DNA of 64,000 bases from Porphyridium purpureum (lineage: Eukaryota > Rhodophyta > Bangiophyceae > Porphyridiales > Porphyridiaceae): contig VRMN01000002.1 in assembly GCA_008690995.1 (NCBI GenBank), forward strand, positions 868,001-932,000, in the 5' to 3' direction. Position 1 is the stretch's first letter, and the number at the start of each line of letters is the position of its first letter. Shown piece after piece: positions 26,880-35,721 of the stretch. Below the pieces are notes generated by a model, which was not told where the DNA came from, ran no database searches, and was given only the letters and a program-made list of their open reading frames with translations. A program made the position numbers and the translations under genes.

Positions 26880-27689
26880 ATGGCGCCGCGTAAAATACCG
26901 GCAGCCACGCGCGCGCCGGCAAAGGGCAAACAAGACAAGGCGAACTCTGCAGAGCGTCCGAGCAGGCGGGAAGCATCCGTGCTGAAGCGAGCGCAGCCGC
27001 ATACAGTGATGGATGCAAATGCATCGCTGCGCTCGAACGAGGCTCGAAAGGTAGATGAAGGACCATGATGGTGCAAACGCGATGTTCCTCTGCGGACGGA
27101 GAGAGATCCGTCACTTGCCATCTTACGCTAGCTTTCATTGCTGTGGGCGATGCAGTCGGTGGTCGAGTGCTGGACATTGGTAGCAAGCTGGTGCTAACGC
27201 GGGTTGCATTTTGTATCGATTGATTGTGTCCGACTGCAGCTGGCAACAGAAGTTGATCATCAAGTCCGCGAGCTTCTTGAAGCATATTCGCCGAAGAGAA
27301 AAATAGATCTGCAGGAGCTTGTTGCCAAGGAGATGGCTGCGATAAAGAAGGTCAAGCAGGTGAGTTATTGACCCGGGTTTTCATGCCTTGATGCATGCTT
27401 TGTGCCAGCAGACTTGTATGACTTGTACGACATGTACGGTACCGAAGCTAGAGGGAGAGAGTTCACGAAGCGCATGAGACAACGTGATACTGACAGCGTA
27501 TGGGAACGTCCGCATGTCCCATTTATTTTTCATTCTGCTCTTTCATTGCAGGACGCGAGTACGACTGTGGTCCGGGAAGTACGGGATGCTCAGCGCTTCA
27601 CGGCGCAAATCAAAGGCGACTTTCAAAGTCTTCTTCAGACTCTGCAGCAAAGCAGCAAGCCCGCGCTCGTTCAACAAGAAGACGAGTAG
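26880..27689 (+). CDS. Small basic/coiled-coil protein in three exons, function unknown
   Basis: Inferred exons are 26880..27050 (57 codons), 27240..27359 (40 codons) and 27552..27689 (45 codons plus stop). Both introns are phase 0, of 189 and 192 nt, with AAG|GTAGAT...CTGCAG and CAG|GTGAGT...ATTGCAG boundaries. The product is 142 aa: a basic disordered N terminus (MAPRKIPAATRAPAKGK), then heptad-rich helices (EVDHQVRELLEAYSPKRKID, VAKEMAAIKKVKQ) and FTAQIKGDFQSLLQTLQQS. It resembles small coiled-coil subunits of chromatin or kinetochore assemblies, but I do not recognise it. The consistent phase, exon lengths divisible by three and good splice sites support the model. Confidence 0.6.
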
Positions 27690-28086
27690 CCGAATTTAGG
27701 GGTTTAGAGACTTACTTGCATCTTTCTCTCGGTATATATCATCAAGTACGACTGCGTGGCACTGATGACCCACACTCGCAACCTAGATTCATGTGTGGAC
27801 GCTTTAATGTCCATGTATTTTCGAATCTTTGTCCTTAGAAAAGGCTTGAGCAGTACGGACGGACAACCGTCGTGTCGCGGATACGGAAGGCGCGAGTGAT
27901 TCTGGACCGCTTTGTGCTACGGCATCGTCAGTAAGCCTTCGATACGTGAAGCACATTGATTCCGCGTCTCAGCGGTTGCGTCCTGCAGCACCTCGTTGAT
28001 TCTATTTCTCATTTTGTCTTGAGTATAAAAATGGATTAACCAATGTCGGGAAGTTGAGTCGAGCAGGCCGGTGGAGGCTCGGTTCC
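27690..28086. other. Intergenic, holds promoter of the plastid exporter gene
   Basis: 397 bp without a supported gene. A clear TATA box (TATAAAAA, 28024-28031) lies 63 bases before the downstream ATG. Confidence 0.5.
28024..28031 (+). promoter_or_regulatory. TATA box
   Basis: TATAAAAA, 56-63 bases upstream of the ATG at 28087. Its position and sequence fit an RNA polymerase II TATA element with a very short 5'UTR. Confidence 0.45.
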
Positions 28087-29031
28087 ATGGCTTTCGCGAG
28101 CTATCCCTTGCTGCCGGGATTTGCGCGCATTTCGCAAGGGGTTAATCGAGCGCCGCAGTTTCTGAATCCCGAGGCGACCTCTAGAGGACTTCGCGGCCGG
28201 CACCCCGGTCTCCGAGCGTGTGTTCACGCTCCGGGCCGGCACGCAAGCGCGCTGGAGATCCCGGATGAATTTCGGGCAACAGGCGCGCCCGATGACGCGC
28301 AAGCACCTCAATGCACGAAGACGCGACCTTTACTTATTGTCGGGCTGGTGTTGTGCTTGTGTGTCGTGTTCAGTGTGTTGCTCGGTGCTCCGCAGTGGGT
28401 GCAAGCAGCGGCATCAGAGTCGAGTGCGATCGGACGCAAGACCAAGCATGTAGGTCAGAAAATTGCTGAGGTATTGGCAGATCGAGGAGTGCCACGTGAG
28501 ATGGCGCTGCTCTTTCTGTCCTCCTTGCCGGTGATCGAGCTACGCGGAGGTGTGCCAGTGGGCTTTTGGATGGGCATGCACCCGGGATACGTGCTCTTGC
28601 TCTGTGTGTTGGGCAACTTTCTGCCCATGCTACCATTTTTGCACTTGCTGCGCAATCAGTACGTGGAAAGTGCATTAGCACCATTCCTAAGTCGTGCTCG
28701 TTCGATGGTGGGCGAAGTCAAAGACGCAGCGTCGCCGTTGGTCGCGCTCGCCATCTTCGTTGGCATCCCATTGCCCGGCACTGGCGCATGGACTGGCGCA
28801 ATCATTGCTCACCTACTCGGCTTTTCGGTGCTCAATACTGCTGCTGCCCTACTTGCAGGAATCCTAATGAGCGGCACTATCATGATTGCTTTGTGCACAA
28901 TGGGCAAATATGGTGCACTAATTGCCGCTATCGTATGTATTGCACCCGCTTTGGCATGGCTTCTTAAGCAGCTCAGCGGATCGCGCACCGGCTCAGTCCA
29001 TACAGCAGGCCATGACCATAGTCAGATATAA
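28087..29031 (+). CDS. Plastid small multidrug export-like membrane protein (PF06695 type)
   Basis: 314 aa from the ATG at 28087 (MAFASYPLLPGFARIS), with a ~75-residue Arg/Pro-rich transit peptide. A first hydrophobic helix (LLIVGLVLCLCVVFSVLLGA) could be a thylakoid- or envelope-type second signal, ending in VQAAA. The core matches the small multidrug-export family: LLFLSSLPVIELRGGVPVG, GNFLPMLPFLHLL, and VALAIFVGIPLPGTGAWTGA, the conserved PLPGTGAWTG motif. The transported substrate is unknown. Its stop is 6 bp from the stop of the convergent amino-acid transporter gene. Confidence 0.85.
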   Translation: MAFASYPLLPGFARISQGVNRAPQFLNPEATSRGLRGRHPGLRACVHAPGRHASALEIPDEFRATGAPDDAQAPQCTKTRPLLIVGLVLCLCVVFSVLLGAPQWVQAAASESSAIGRKTKHVGQKIAEVLADRGVPREMALLFLSSLPVIELRGGVPVGFWMGMHPGYVLLLCVLGNFLPMLPFLHLLRNQYVESALAPFLSRARSMVGEVKDAASPLVALAIFVGIPLPGTGAWTGAIIAHLLGFSVLNTAAALLAGILMSGTIMIALCTMGKYGALIAAIVCIAPALAWLLKQLSGSRTGSVHTAGHDHSQI

Positions 29032-29036
29032 TTATT

Positions 29037-30599
29037 CTACACAATTTGTGAAAGGTTTGAAATCGTACCGCCTACGAGGAGGCAGAGGCCAACAAGTGCA
29101 ATCACAAGATCCAAGCCAGAGTACCAGAAGCGCTTCAACAATGGTGACTCTGTGCGCGACGGTGAAAACAGTCTCCAGTCAAGCAACGAAGGCCAAATTA
29201 GGTTCGATTGTGTTGCGATGAGGGAGGCCGACAGAGAGATGATGTTGTCAAATGACGGAATAACAATACACATGGAAAGTTGCGTCAGACTGACCAGTGA
29301 AGTCCACAACAACCACCAGAGAACCGCTGGAGCCGTCCAGTCTTCAGCGGCGGCGATCTTTGGATACCACCGCTGTACCTTGATGTCTTCTCCATCAGCG
29401 GCTTCTGGGTCAGACGCCGATTCGCCCTGAGACTCATCTCCCATGTTCACCGATTGCAATGACGTTGAAGTTTTAAATGCTTTCACGCGCTCCGGCGACC
29501 TTTCACCGCCTCCCTCTTCGCTTCGCACCGCTTCCGCATCTAGGTGCAAACCCGAAGAGATGCTTTTGTGCTCGTCCATGCTGTAGTTTCGCACTTGGTG
29601 AGCTCTCGGATGAAAGAGAAGCTTAATGATAGGCTCAAGCCTGGACTGAATGGCGCCGACGAGTACTGTATTATTGACCGCCCCGGTCGTCACCACATGC
29701 ACACTGATGAGGCCCTGTACAATGACAGATATGCCTCCAGACGGTAGAGACAATGTGAACGGACTTTCAAGCCACTCGGCATCGCCAACCAAATGGTACA
29801 TGACCGCGCCGATGACAATGTAAACGGCGAAAATAATAAACTGTGACAGCCACAGCGCTTTGGGGAAGTCAGATGGTGTTCGTAGCTCCGATATCAGCTC
29901 AAAGTACACGACATGACCCGCATAGCTATACATGAATTCTAACACGGCGACAAACGCTGCGGTCGCGCTCGAGCCGAACAAGACCGTGGAACCTCTTGGA
30001 TACTGCTCTGGATCGTTCCGAATCGCACTTGCAATACCAATGATGGCGATAACTGTCGGTACCATGACTGAGAGAGAGCCGACCACGCTCACAACGGCGA
30101 TGTTTGAAAACGACCGCGCCTGATTCACGACCAATGTACAGGCTGCAGCGATAAATAAACTCACCGGAAGACTCAACGACGGAGCAATATTCCGCCATGA
30201 ATCTGCTTGGACCAACAGGTTCGCACTCGTGTACATAAACAGTACTGTATACACGCAAGCCGCGGCGTAAAACCTCGCCGTGCGTCCAAAACAAAACTCG
30301 AACATGTCCGGAAACGAGCGTGCCTCTGGATGTGCATTTCGGGCACGGAAGATCTGCATTCCAGTGACGCTTGTGAGCAAAAAGAACGCGATATTGATTC
30401 CAAATGCCGGGATCCAGCCAAGGCGCGCAAACACACGCGGTAGCGACAGAACTCCGACTCCAATCACCTCGGCCAGCATGACGAACACCAGCTGCACCCA
30501 GCCCAAATGCGGCGTGTGCTTTGGCTGCGCACGTCGGATCACAGATTCGTATTCATCTTCTTGTTGATGCGAGCAGAGCGAACTCGCACTTTTTTCCAT
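29037..30599 (-). CDS. Amino acid/auxin permease family (AAAP) transporter
   Basis: 520 aa from the ATG at 30599. The frame upstream translates a long (GA)n tract and is taken as 5'UTR. Eleven or so hydrophobic segments start with WVQLVFVMLAEVIGVGVLSLP, the AAAP signature in the first helix (GxGxLxLP). The order and spacing fit eukaryotic AAAP transporters such as the AVT or SLC36/38 groups. A ~100-residue hydrophilic loop (HKSISSGLHLDAEAVRSEEG onward) splits the C-terminal part and is unusual. Likely a proton-coupled amino acid carrier on the vacuolar or plasma membrane; substrate not predictable. Confidence 0.85.
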   Translation of the reverse strand: MEKSASSLCSHQQEDEYESVIRRAQPKHTPHLGWVQLVFVMLAEVIGVGVLSLPRVFARLGWIPAFGINIAFFLLTSVTGMQIFRARNAHPEARSFPDMFEFCFGRTARFYAAACVYTVLFMYTSANLLVQADSWRNIAPSLSLPVSLFIAAACTLVVNQARSFSNIAVVSVVGSLSVMVPTVIAIIGIASAIRNDPEQYPRGSTVLFGSSATAAFVAVLEFMYSYAGHVVYFELISELRTPSDFPKALWLSQFIIFAVYIVIGAVMYHLVGDAEWLESPFTLSLPSGGISVIVQGLISVHVVTTGAVNNTVLVGAIQSRLEPIIKLLFHPRAHQVRNYSMDEHKSISSGLHLDAEAVRSEEGGGERSPERVKAFKTSTSLQSVNMGDESQGESASDPEAADGEDIKVQRWYPKIAAAEDWTAPAVLWWLLWTSLVSLTQLSMCIVIPSFDNIISLSASLIATQSNLIWPSLLDWRLFSPSRTESPLLKRFWYSGLDLVIALVGLCLLVGGTISNLSQIV

Positions 30600-30634
30600 A
30601 TCGCTTGAGCTTTGTTCTGGGTCAATCTCCGTCT

Positions 30635-30716
30635 CCCTCTCTCTGTCTCTCTCTGTCTCTCTCTGTCTCTCTCTCCCTGTCTCTCTCTCTCTCTCTCTCT
30701 CCCTCTCCCTTTTCTC
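30635..30716 (-). repeat. (GA)n microsatellite in the 5' leader of the AAAP gene
   Basis: About 80 bases of near-continuous CT on the plus strand (interrupted by TGTCT and CCCT units), reading GA-rich on the coding strand. It is the longest of the purine tracts preceding genes in this window. Confidence 0.8.
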
Positions 30717-31758
30717 CTTCTCCCACATTTGTCCAACTCACCTCTGAATCGGTTGGAAGTGATGGTTCAACAGAGACACGAGCAGACCGAGAAACGTGTC
30801 ACAACCTGTCACCTCTTTCGCAGTGCACGTGGAAGTGAGACGTGTGTACAGCAGCGCCATGGAGTAGAATAAGCTGAGAAGAGAGGCTCCGGCGACACCA
30901 GCGTTAAAGCGGGCCGCACCAGCCGCCGCACACGCGCGAGCCCGGAAACCAAGGCTACCTTCCCGCCCGCCTGCGTGGTATGGCGCTTGAAACGGAGCGT
31001 GCACATCTTCCGCGTGATGTTCGGCCTGGACCAATGCTGTGCGCTGTCCACTCGGTGACGGCAATGTGGTGCGCATGGCGCATGTTCCCGTGGGCTTGGA
31101 CAAGTCAGCGTCCAAGATCGACAATGCGGGGAACATGTGGCAGCGTGATATGCTGCGTCATTCTGCACAATGGGCACGCGTATGCTCGTGAGCAACCTAG
31201 TCGATGAGGTGCAAATGCATTTGGCCGCGTCTTTCGTGCTCAAGTACGACGTCACCATGCTACGCAAGGTTGAGATGTCCAGCCTGGACTGCCGCCTTGA
31301 CAGCAAACTGTGCTCCAATAATGCCCGCCAGCTGGTCTGCAAGGGCAACTGCTGCCTTCCGGAGGCGCCTCGCGCTCAATGCGCGTCGGCGCGGCTCTGT
31401 GATGATCCTGGTCGAACGGGCGCTTATGTCCAAGACCTAAAGCACGTGGGGGACCATCAGGCGTGCGCACGTGGCTCCGCGGCCGGAGGTTCAGCCATAG
31501 ACCTGGATGTGAATGGCACCAAGAAGATTTGATTGCGGAACGTTTAAGCGTTGGGCAAGTCGGTTTCCAGTTTGTGCCTTGCAGCCTGTAGCTTGAAGAC
31601 GATTATGAGTGTGACCGCACGATCTTCATCGCGGACCCCCTGCGGCCCTGTAAGGCGTGGTGGAAACACGAGACCTATTCCGCGTGAGGCTACAGCTTGC
31701 CACGGTTTCTCGCCCTCTCGTTTAGTTCATTCACTCCCTGGAGGTTTATGCTTATATA
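30717..31758. other. About 1 kb without a resolvable gene; conflicting open frames
   Basis: Three overlapping ATG-started frames compete: minus 30738-31136 (132 codons, with a membrane-like segment GASLLSLFYSMALLYTRL), minus 30809-31348 (179 codons) and plus 31170-31532 (120 codons, Cys-rich). None has recognisable similarity, and on the plus strand plausible coding character changes frame near 31060. A fast-evolving spliced gene or a decayed gene could be hidden here; I cannot decide. Confidence 0.35.
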
Positions 31759-33582
31759 TTAGTACATGTCCCTAGTTGAAACAATGACGATGTGAGATTG
31801 TTCGCTTGCGGTGGTCGTGGTGGCGGGGGCATTGGCACGCGGTGGGCTCGCACGGATGTCTGTCCTGCTGCGTGCCTGGTGGAGTTCTCTGAGAGTAGGC
31901 ACATGGTCTGCGTCCTGGACGGAACCAGGGTCCACTCTGCGCATGTTCAGCTTGATTAGTCGTTTCAGGTCCACAACATCCCAGTATCCCGTGTCAGACC
32001 GCCGCTTAGCGTCCGCACTGCACGAGATCAGGCATGAGGATGCTGTTTCTGCTAAAACATGCACGAGGAAGTACATGCGCTTCTTGTGCTTTGCGCCGCT
32101 CGAGGACCCTCGGCGCTGAATCTCTACGCCAAAGGTATAGTCATCGCGCATTTCAATGGTCGAGCGCGGGATTTCTTTGAGCGCCACCCCAAGACATCGC
32201 AATGTGTCAAGAAGTCCAATCGCAGTGAGGAAGCTGAGATCACGAGCCTGCGACAGCGGCTTCCCAGATATACCCGGTGACTTCGCCGCTGCGTCGCTGT
32301 CGCGAGGCGAGGACATCAAAGAAGACCGACTTCGCGCCAAATTCCTGGCGCTTGGAACTCGTACTATCCCCACGCCATGAACTTTGTTGCTTGTTTCGTC
32401 CTTGTGTGTTGATGACTTGAACAAAAATGGCAACGTTTTGGTGGACTTACTTCCTTCCATGCCAACTTCACCTTTTGACGTTGGGGTACCAGAACCAGAT
32501 CGATTTCCAGGATTCTTCCGAAACGAAGAACTTCCAGATAATCGTTTTTGCGGTGTTCTCCGGTCGGGCGTGGCCATGTCGCTGCTTGCATGGATATCCC
32601 GGTCTTTGGCGTGTGCCGATTTTCCACGACGAAGAGTGAAGATTTTTTGCTTGAAGGTCTTGCGCTCATGCAAACTGTGCGTCGATTCCGAGCTCATTCT
32701 CCGACTAAGCTTGTCTCCGCTCTTCAGAGAGCCTTCGCGATCCATGGTCAAGTGGAACATCAGCTCTTTCTCAACGTCGCTCACACTGCCTCGATTGCGA
32801 AGACTCTGTGCTGGAGGCGACGGTCCCGCACCTTCTTCGAGGTCCAGGTCACCTTGTATTGCTGAGCGCCTGTATGTATTCGCTTCAGTCGAAACCCCAG
32901 AACTCCCTGTCCGTGTGGGCTTTGGTGGAAGCGCGCTCCATGATTTTTGCTTGGCAGAAACCAGAACCGGATCGCTTTGCAGAGATGATTCCGCGGTCTC
33001 ATCGGACGCACATTGTTCCTCTCGGGCAGCCAGCGTACGTTCCGTATCTTTCGAGGCATTAGCCATGCTTGACGGCGGAGATTCCGGCCGGCGTCGATTT
33101 AGCCGACCCATCTCAGACCGAATACTGCCGCGCGCACCTTGCGCAGTGACTTCAACCGCGGCGGCCCTTGACTCGGGAGACTGTACTGCATTTACATTCC
33201 TTGCAAGATGAAGCTGAGTGGACGAGTTTTCATCTTCACGCAGGTCCTGGCCGGCCGAGGAGGCCGCAAGCGGTTCTGGCTGCCACGGCACAAACTGACT
33301 CATGAGGCCCGAGTCATCATCATCGCCACACCTCCTGTCCTCGAACCGCGGCACAAGGTCGTCCTTACTCGAGTACCGGTGACTGCTACCCCTATTGCTC
33401 GCGCGCTCCTGCATTTCCATCACTGTCTGCACCAAAGACAAGCTACCCGCGCGCGTCAGTTTCGGCGTTACTGCGTGCGTGTGCGTGTGCGCGTGGGTCT
33501 CCCACGCATGCTCAAAGCCGTCACCAGTCTGCAGATCTTTCAACGACCTGCGGAGCTCCGCCAATTCCAGCTCGTCCCCCAT
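31759..33582 (-). CDS. Ser-rich low-complexity protein with conserved C-terminal domain, unknown
   Basis: 607 aa. The first ~430 residues are disordered and rich in Ser, Arg, Glu and Lys with many potential phosphorylation sites (RRMSSESTHSL, SRSGSGTPTSKG). A short helical start (MGDELELAELRRSLKDLQ) and a His-Thr microsatellite (THAHTHTHA) stand out. The C-terminal region (about residues 445-560) is ordered: FLTAIGLLDTLRCLGVALKEI, DDYTFGVEIQRRG, KRMYFLVHVLAE and SDTGYWDVVDLKRLIKLNM. Its alternating strands and helices recall kinase-associated KA1-type lipid-binding domains, but this is only a resemblance. No catalytic motif is visible. Confidence 0.6.
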   Translation of the reverse strand: MGDELELAELRRSLKDLQTGDGFEHAWETHAHTHTHAVTPKLTRAGSLSLVQTVMEMQERASNRGSSHRYSSKDDLVPRFEDRRCGDDDDSGLMSQFVPWQPEPLAASSAGQDLREDENSSTQLHLARNVNAVQSPESRAAAVEVTAQGARGSIRSEMGRLNRRRPESPPSSMANASKDTERTLAAREEQCASDETAESSLQSDPVLVSAKQKSWSALPPKPTRTGSSGVSTEANTYRRSAIQGDLDLEEGAGPSPPAQSLRNRGSVSDVEKELMFHLTMDREGSLKSGDKLSRRMSSESTHSLHERKTFKQKIFTLRRGKSAHAKDRDIHASSDMATPDRRTPQKRLSGSSSFRKNPGNRSGSGTPTSKGEVGMEGSKSTKTLPFLFKSSTHKDETSNKVHGVGIVRVPSARNLARSRSSLMSSPRDSDAAAKSPGISGKPLSQARDLSFLTAIGLLDTLRCLGVALKEIPRSTIEMRDDYTFGVEIQRRGSSSGAKHKKRMYFLVHVLAETASSCLISCSADAKRRSDTGYWDVVDLKRLIKLNMRRVDPGSVQDADHVPTLRELHQARSRTDIRASPPRANAPATTTTASEQSHIVIVSTRDMY

Positions 33583-34070
33583 CCCGGAGCGTCACGCGGC
33601 AGTCGCCCCGACATCAACCTCTGCTCTCACGCCCCCCCGCTCCTGCCTTCACCCTCGGCACCAACCCTCTCTCAAACCTGTTGCTCAGCTGCTCACACAC
33701 CCTTCCCCCAACGCCCCTGCCTCCCGCGATTCAAACTAAACTGGCTCCCAGGTACTGAGCAACGAGGTACCTTGAAGTACAGCAAATCTCAGTAGTGTAC
33801 ACCGGTGGGTCACACACTGTACCCAACTGTACTTTGCCCGTTCGCAAAATCACGCAGCGTGCAACCTGTTTTTGACCGGTTCGGCGGTTCGGCGGTTTGG
33901 CGGTTTGGCGGTTTGGCGGTTTGGCGGTTTGGCGGTTTGGCGGTTTGGCGGTTTGGCGGTTTGGCGGTTTGGCGGTTTGGCGGTTTGGCGGTTTGGCGGT
34001 AGATGTAATGGAGAGTGGAAGTAGTCGGTGGGAGAGCAAGAGGATGGGGGGGTAAGGAGGGGGATCAAAG
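33583..34070. other. Divergent promoter region with octamer array
   Basis: 488 bp between two divergent genes (33582 minus and 34071 plus). It contains GTAC-rich sequence (33770-33835) and the GGTTTGGC octamer array (33878-34000), but no supported gene. Confidence 0.5.
33878..34000 (+). repeat. Octamer tandem repeat GGTTTGGC, 15 copies
   Basis: Two GGTTCGGC units are followed by thirteen identical GGTTTGGC units and a partial GGT, all in perfect 8-bp register. The lack of divergence indicates recent expansion. The array ends 71 bp before the P450 start codon. Confidence 0.9.
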
Positions 34071-35684
34071 ATGAGTGATAGGTATATGTTTGTGGGGAAT
34101 TCCTATGGGCATGGACGCCTGGTGAATGCTGGACATGCGCTTGGAAGAGCGCAGGTCTGCGTGGATCGTGCGACCCGTGCCGTGCCATATGCGGCGGGTC
34201 GAGGGTGTGGCGTGGTGTGTTCGTCGTCACTTGAGCAGCAGGTTCCGACAAAACCAACGGTGGAGCTGGAGAAATTTGCCGTGGATACCACGATCAATGT
34301 GTTTCATGTACTCTCCTTTGTTAAAGATAATTATGCCTGGTTCAAACAGATGGCGGCCAGGTTTGGCGACGAGGCGGGCGTGTTTGTGTCGCTGAAGAGC
34401 TTGAACGCCCAGGATTTTCTGATTCTGTTCGATCTTGCCATGTATTATCAAATTACAACGGGTCCAAACAGGGCTTCGTATCCCGATCGTATGCCTGGAG
34501 CCTTCATTCGTGAGTATGTGCAGAAGAACGCACCCCTGGGCCGCGGTTTGGTCTTCTCGAGGGGAGAGTATTGGAGTGAACATCGCAAGATCGCAGCGTC
34601 TGTTTTCCGCACCGGCATTGTGGAAAACTCCCTCCCCAACTCGATTGACAAGAAACTAGACCAACTTCTTCGCCACATGGAAGCGAACGGCAAGCTGAAC
34701 GGCGATCGCATTGATACGTTTGATGTGTTCCAGAGAATTGCGCTCGATGCCGTTGGCGAAGTCGCGCTCGGATGGGACTTTGATGCGTGCGGGGAAGGTG
34801 ACAAGTATGCAGATTTTATGCACGAGATGCTAGGCGCCACGTGGACCCTCGAAGTGCTGGGTCTTCCCATTTATCGACTTCCCTTTAAGGTGGGTCCGGT
34901 CAAGACGTACGAGGTTGCCCGCGCAAAGTGTTTGGATATTATTCTTTCGCTGATGGAGGAGGAAAAGAAGCGAATCCGGGCGGGAGAAGGACCATCGACA
35001 AGCTACCTGAGCCGACTGTTGGAGGCCGGCCAGTCCAATGCGTTCCTGTTCGACGACGAAGCAGTTGTCGCCGATTGTATGGACCTCATGATTGCCGGTC
35101 ACGACACGACGGCAAACTCGCTCGTCGCGGCTGCCCACTTGATTGCCACACATACTGACATTGCGGAGAAGTTGACGGCCGAGGTGGCTGACGTGATGCA
35201 GGGGCGCTGCAACGTATCGTTCCAGGACGTGCAGAAAATGACATATCTGGATTGCTTTGTGAAAGAGAGCCTCAGGCTTTATCCGGCGGCATCACTGACA
35301 TCACGCCTTAGTGTAAAAGACGAAGTGTTGGTGGGCATAGACGGGAAGCGGTACTTTCTGCCCAAGGGCAAAATGATAACGATGCCTAACATATTGTACG
35401 CGACATCCGCGAAGTACTGGTCCGAACCTTTCGTGGTGCGTCCAGAGCGCTTCGCGCCCGGAGGGGAGTATGAACGTATGCCGCTCAAAGCATGGGTGCC
35501 TTTCGGCGCTGGACCACACGTTTGCATCGGCCAGCACTTTGCTCTGCTGGAAATGAAGCTCATTCTTGCCGGTATCTTGGCGCGCGGATGCCGCTTCACA
35601 GACCCGCAAGTGCCAGATCTCGATCCCGTCTTTGGCATCACCGTCTCCTTTCCCAAAGGAAAATTCATGCGAGTAGTACGATGA
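34071..35684 (+). CDS. Plastid-targeted cytochrome P450 (CYP97-like clan uncertain)
   Basis: 537 aa from the ATG at 34071; an in-frame ATG at 34086 gives MFVGNSYGHGRLV, a better red-algal transit peptide. All P450 landmarks are present: I-helix AGHDTT (from Ala342), ExxR as ESLR (Glu399-Arg402), PERF, and the haem loop PFGAGPHVCIGQHF with Cys485. The N terminus has no ER signal anchor, supporting a plastid location, as for the CYP97 carotenoid hydroxylases. The GLVFSRGEYWSEHRKIAASVF segment is a typical helix C. Carotenoid hydroxylation is a reasonable guess, but the family is not certain. Confidence 0.85.
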   Translation: MSDRYMFVGNSYGHGRLVNAGHALGRAQVCVDRATRAVPYAAGRGCGVVCSSSLEQQVPTKPTVELEKFAVDTTINVFHVLSFVKDNYAWFKQMAARFGDEAGVFVSLKSLNAQDFLILFDLAMYYQITTGPNRASYPDRMPGAFIREYVQKNAPLGRGLVFSRGEYWSEHRKIAASVFRTGIVENSLPNSIDKKLDQLLRHMEANGKLNGDRIDTFDVFQRIALDAVGEVALGWDFDACGEGDKYADFMHEMLGATWTLEVLGLPIYRLPFKVGPVKTYEVARAKCLDIILSLMEEEKKRIRAGEGPSTSYLSRLLEAGQSNAFLFDDEAVVADCMDLMIAGHDTTANSLVAAAHLIATHTDIAEKLTAEVADVMQGRCNVSFQDVQKMTYLDCFVKESLRLYPAASLTSRLSVKDEVLVGIDGKRYFLPKGKMITMPNILYATSAKYWSEPFVVRPERFAPGGEYERMPLKAWVPFGAGPHVCIGQHFALLEMKLILAGILARGCRFTDPQVPDLDPVFGITVSFPKGKFMRVVR

Positions 35685-35721
35685 ACCACTATCGACGCGT
35701 CGAGGCATGTAGTTGCGTCCG

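Noticed and set aside
26737-27285. Upstream extension of the PWWP frame
   Set aside because: It overlaps the well-supported first exon and intron of the divergent gene, lacks domain character, and the ATG at 26736 is directly before the PWWP fold.
30600-30728. Upstream extension of the AAAP frame (Arg-Glu repeats)
   Set aside because: It is a translated (GA)n microsatellite; the ATG at 30599 directly precedes the conserved region.
33731-34257. Minus-strand frames encoding long Pro-Asn-Arg-Gln-Thr-Ala-Lys repeats
   Set aside because: They are translations of the GGTTTGGC octamer array, whose 8-bp period gives an 8-residue peptide repeat in any frame.
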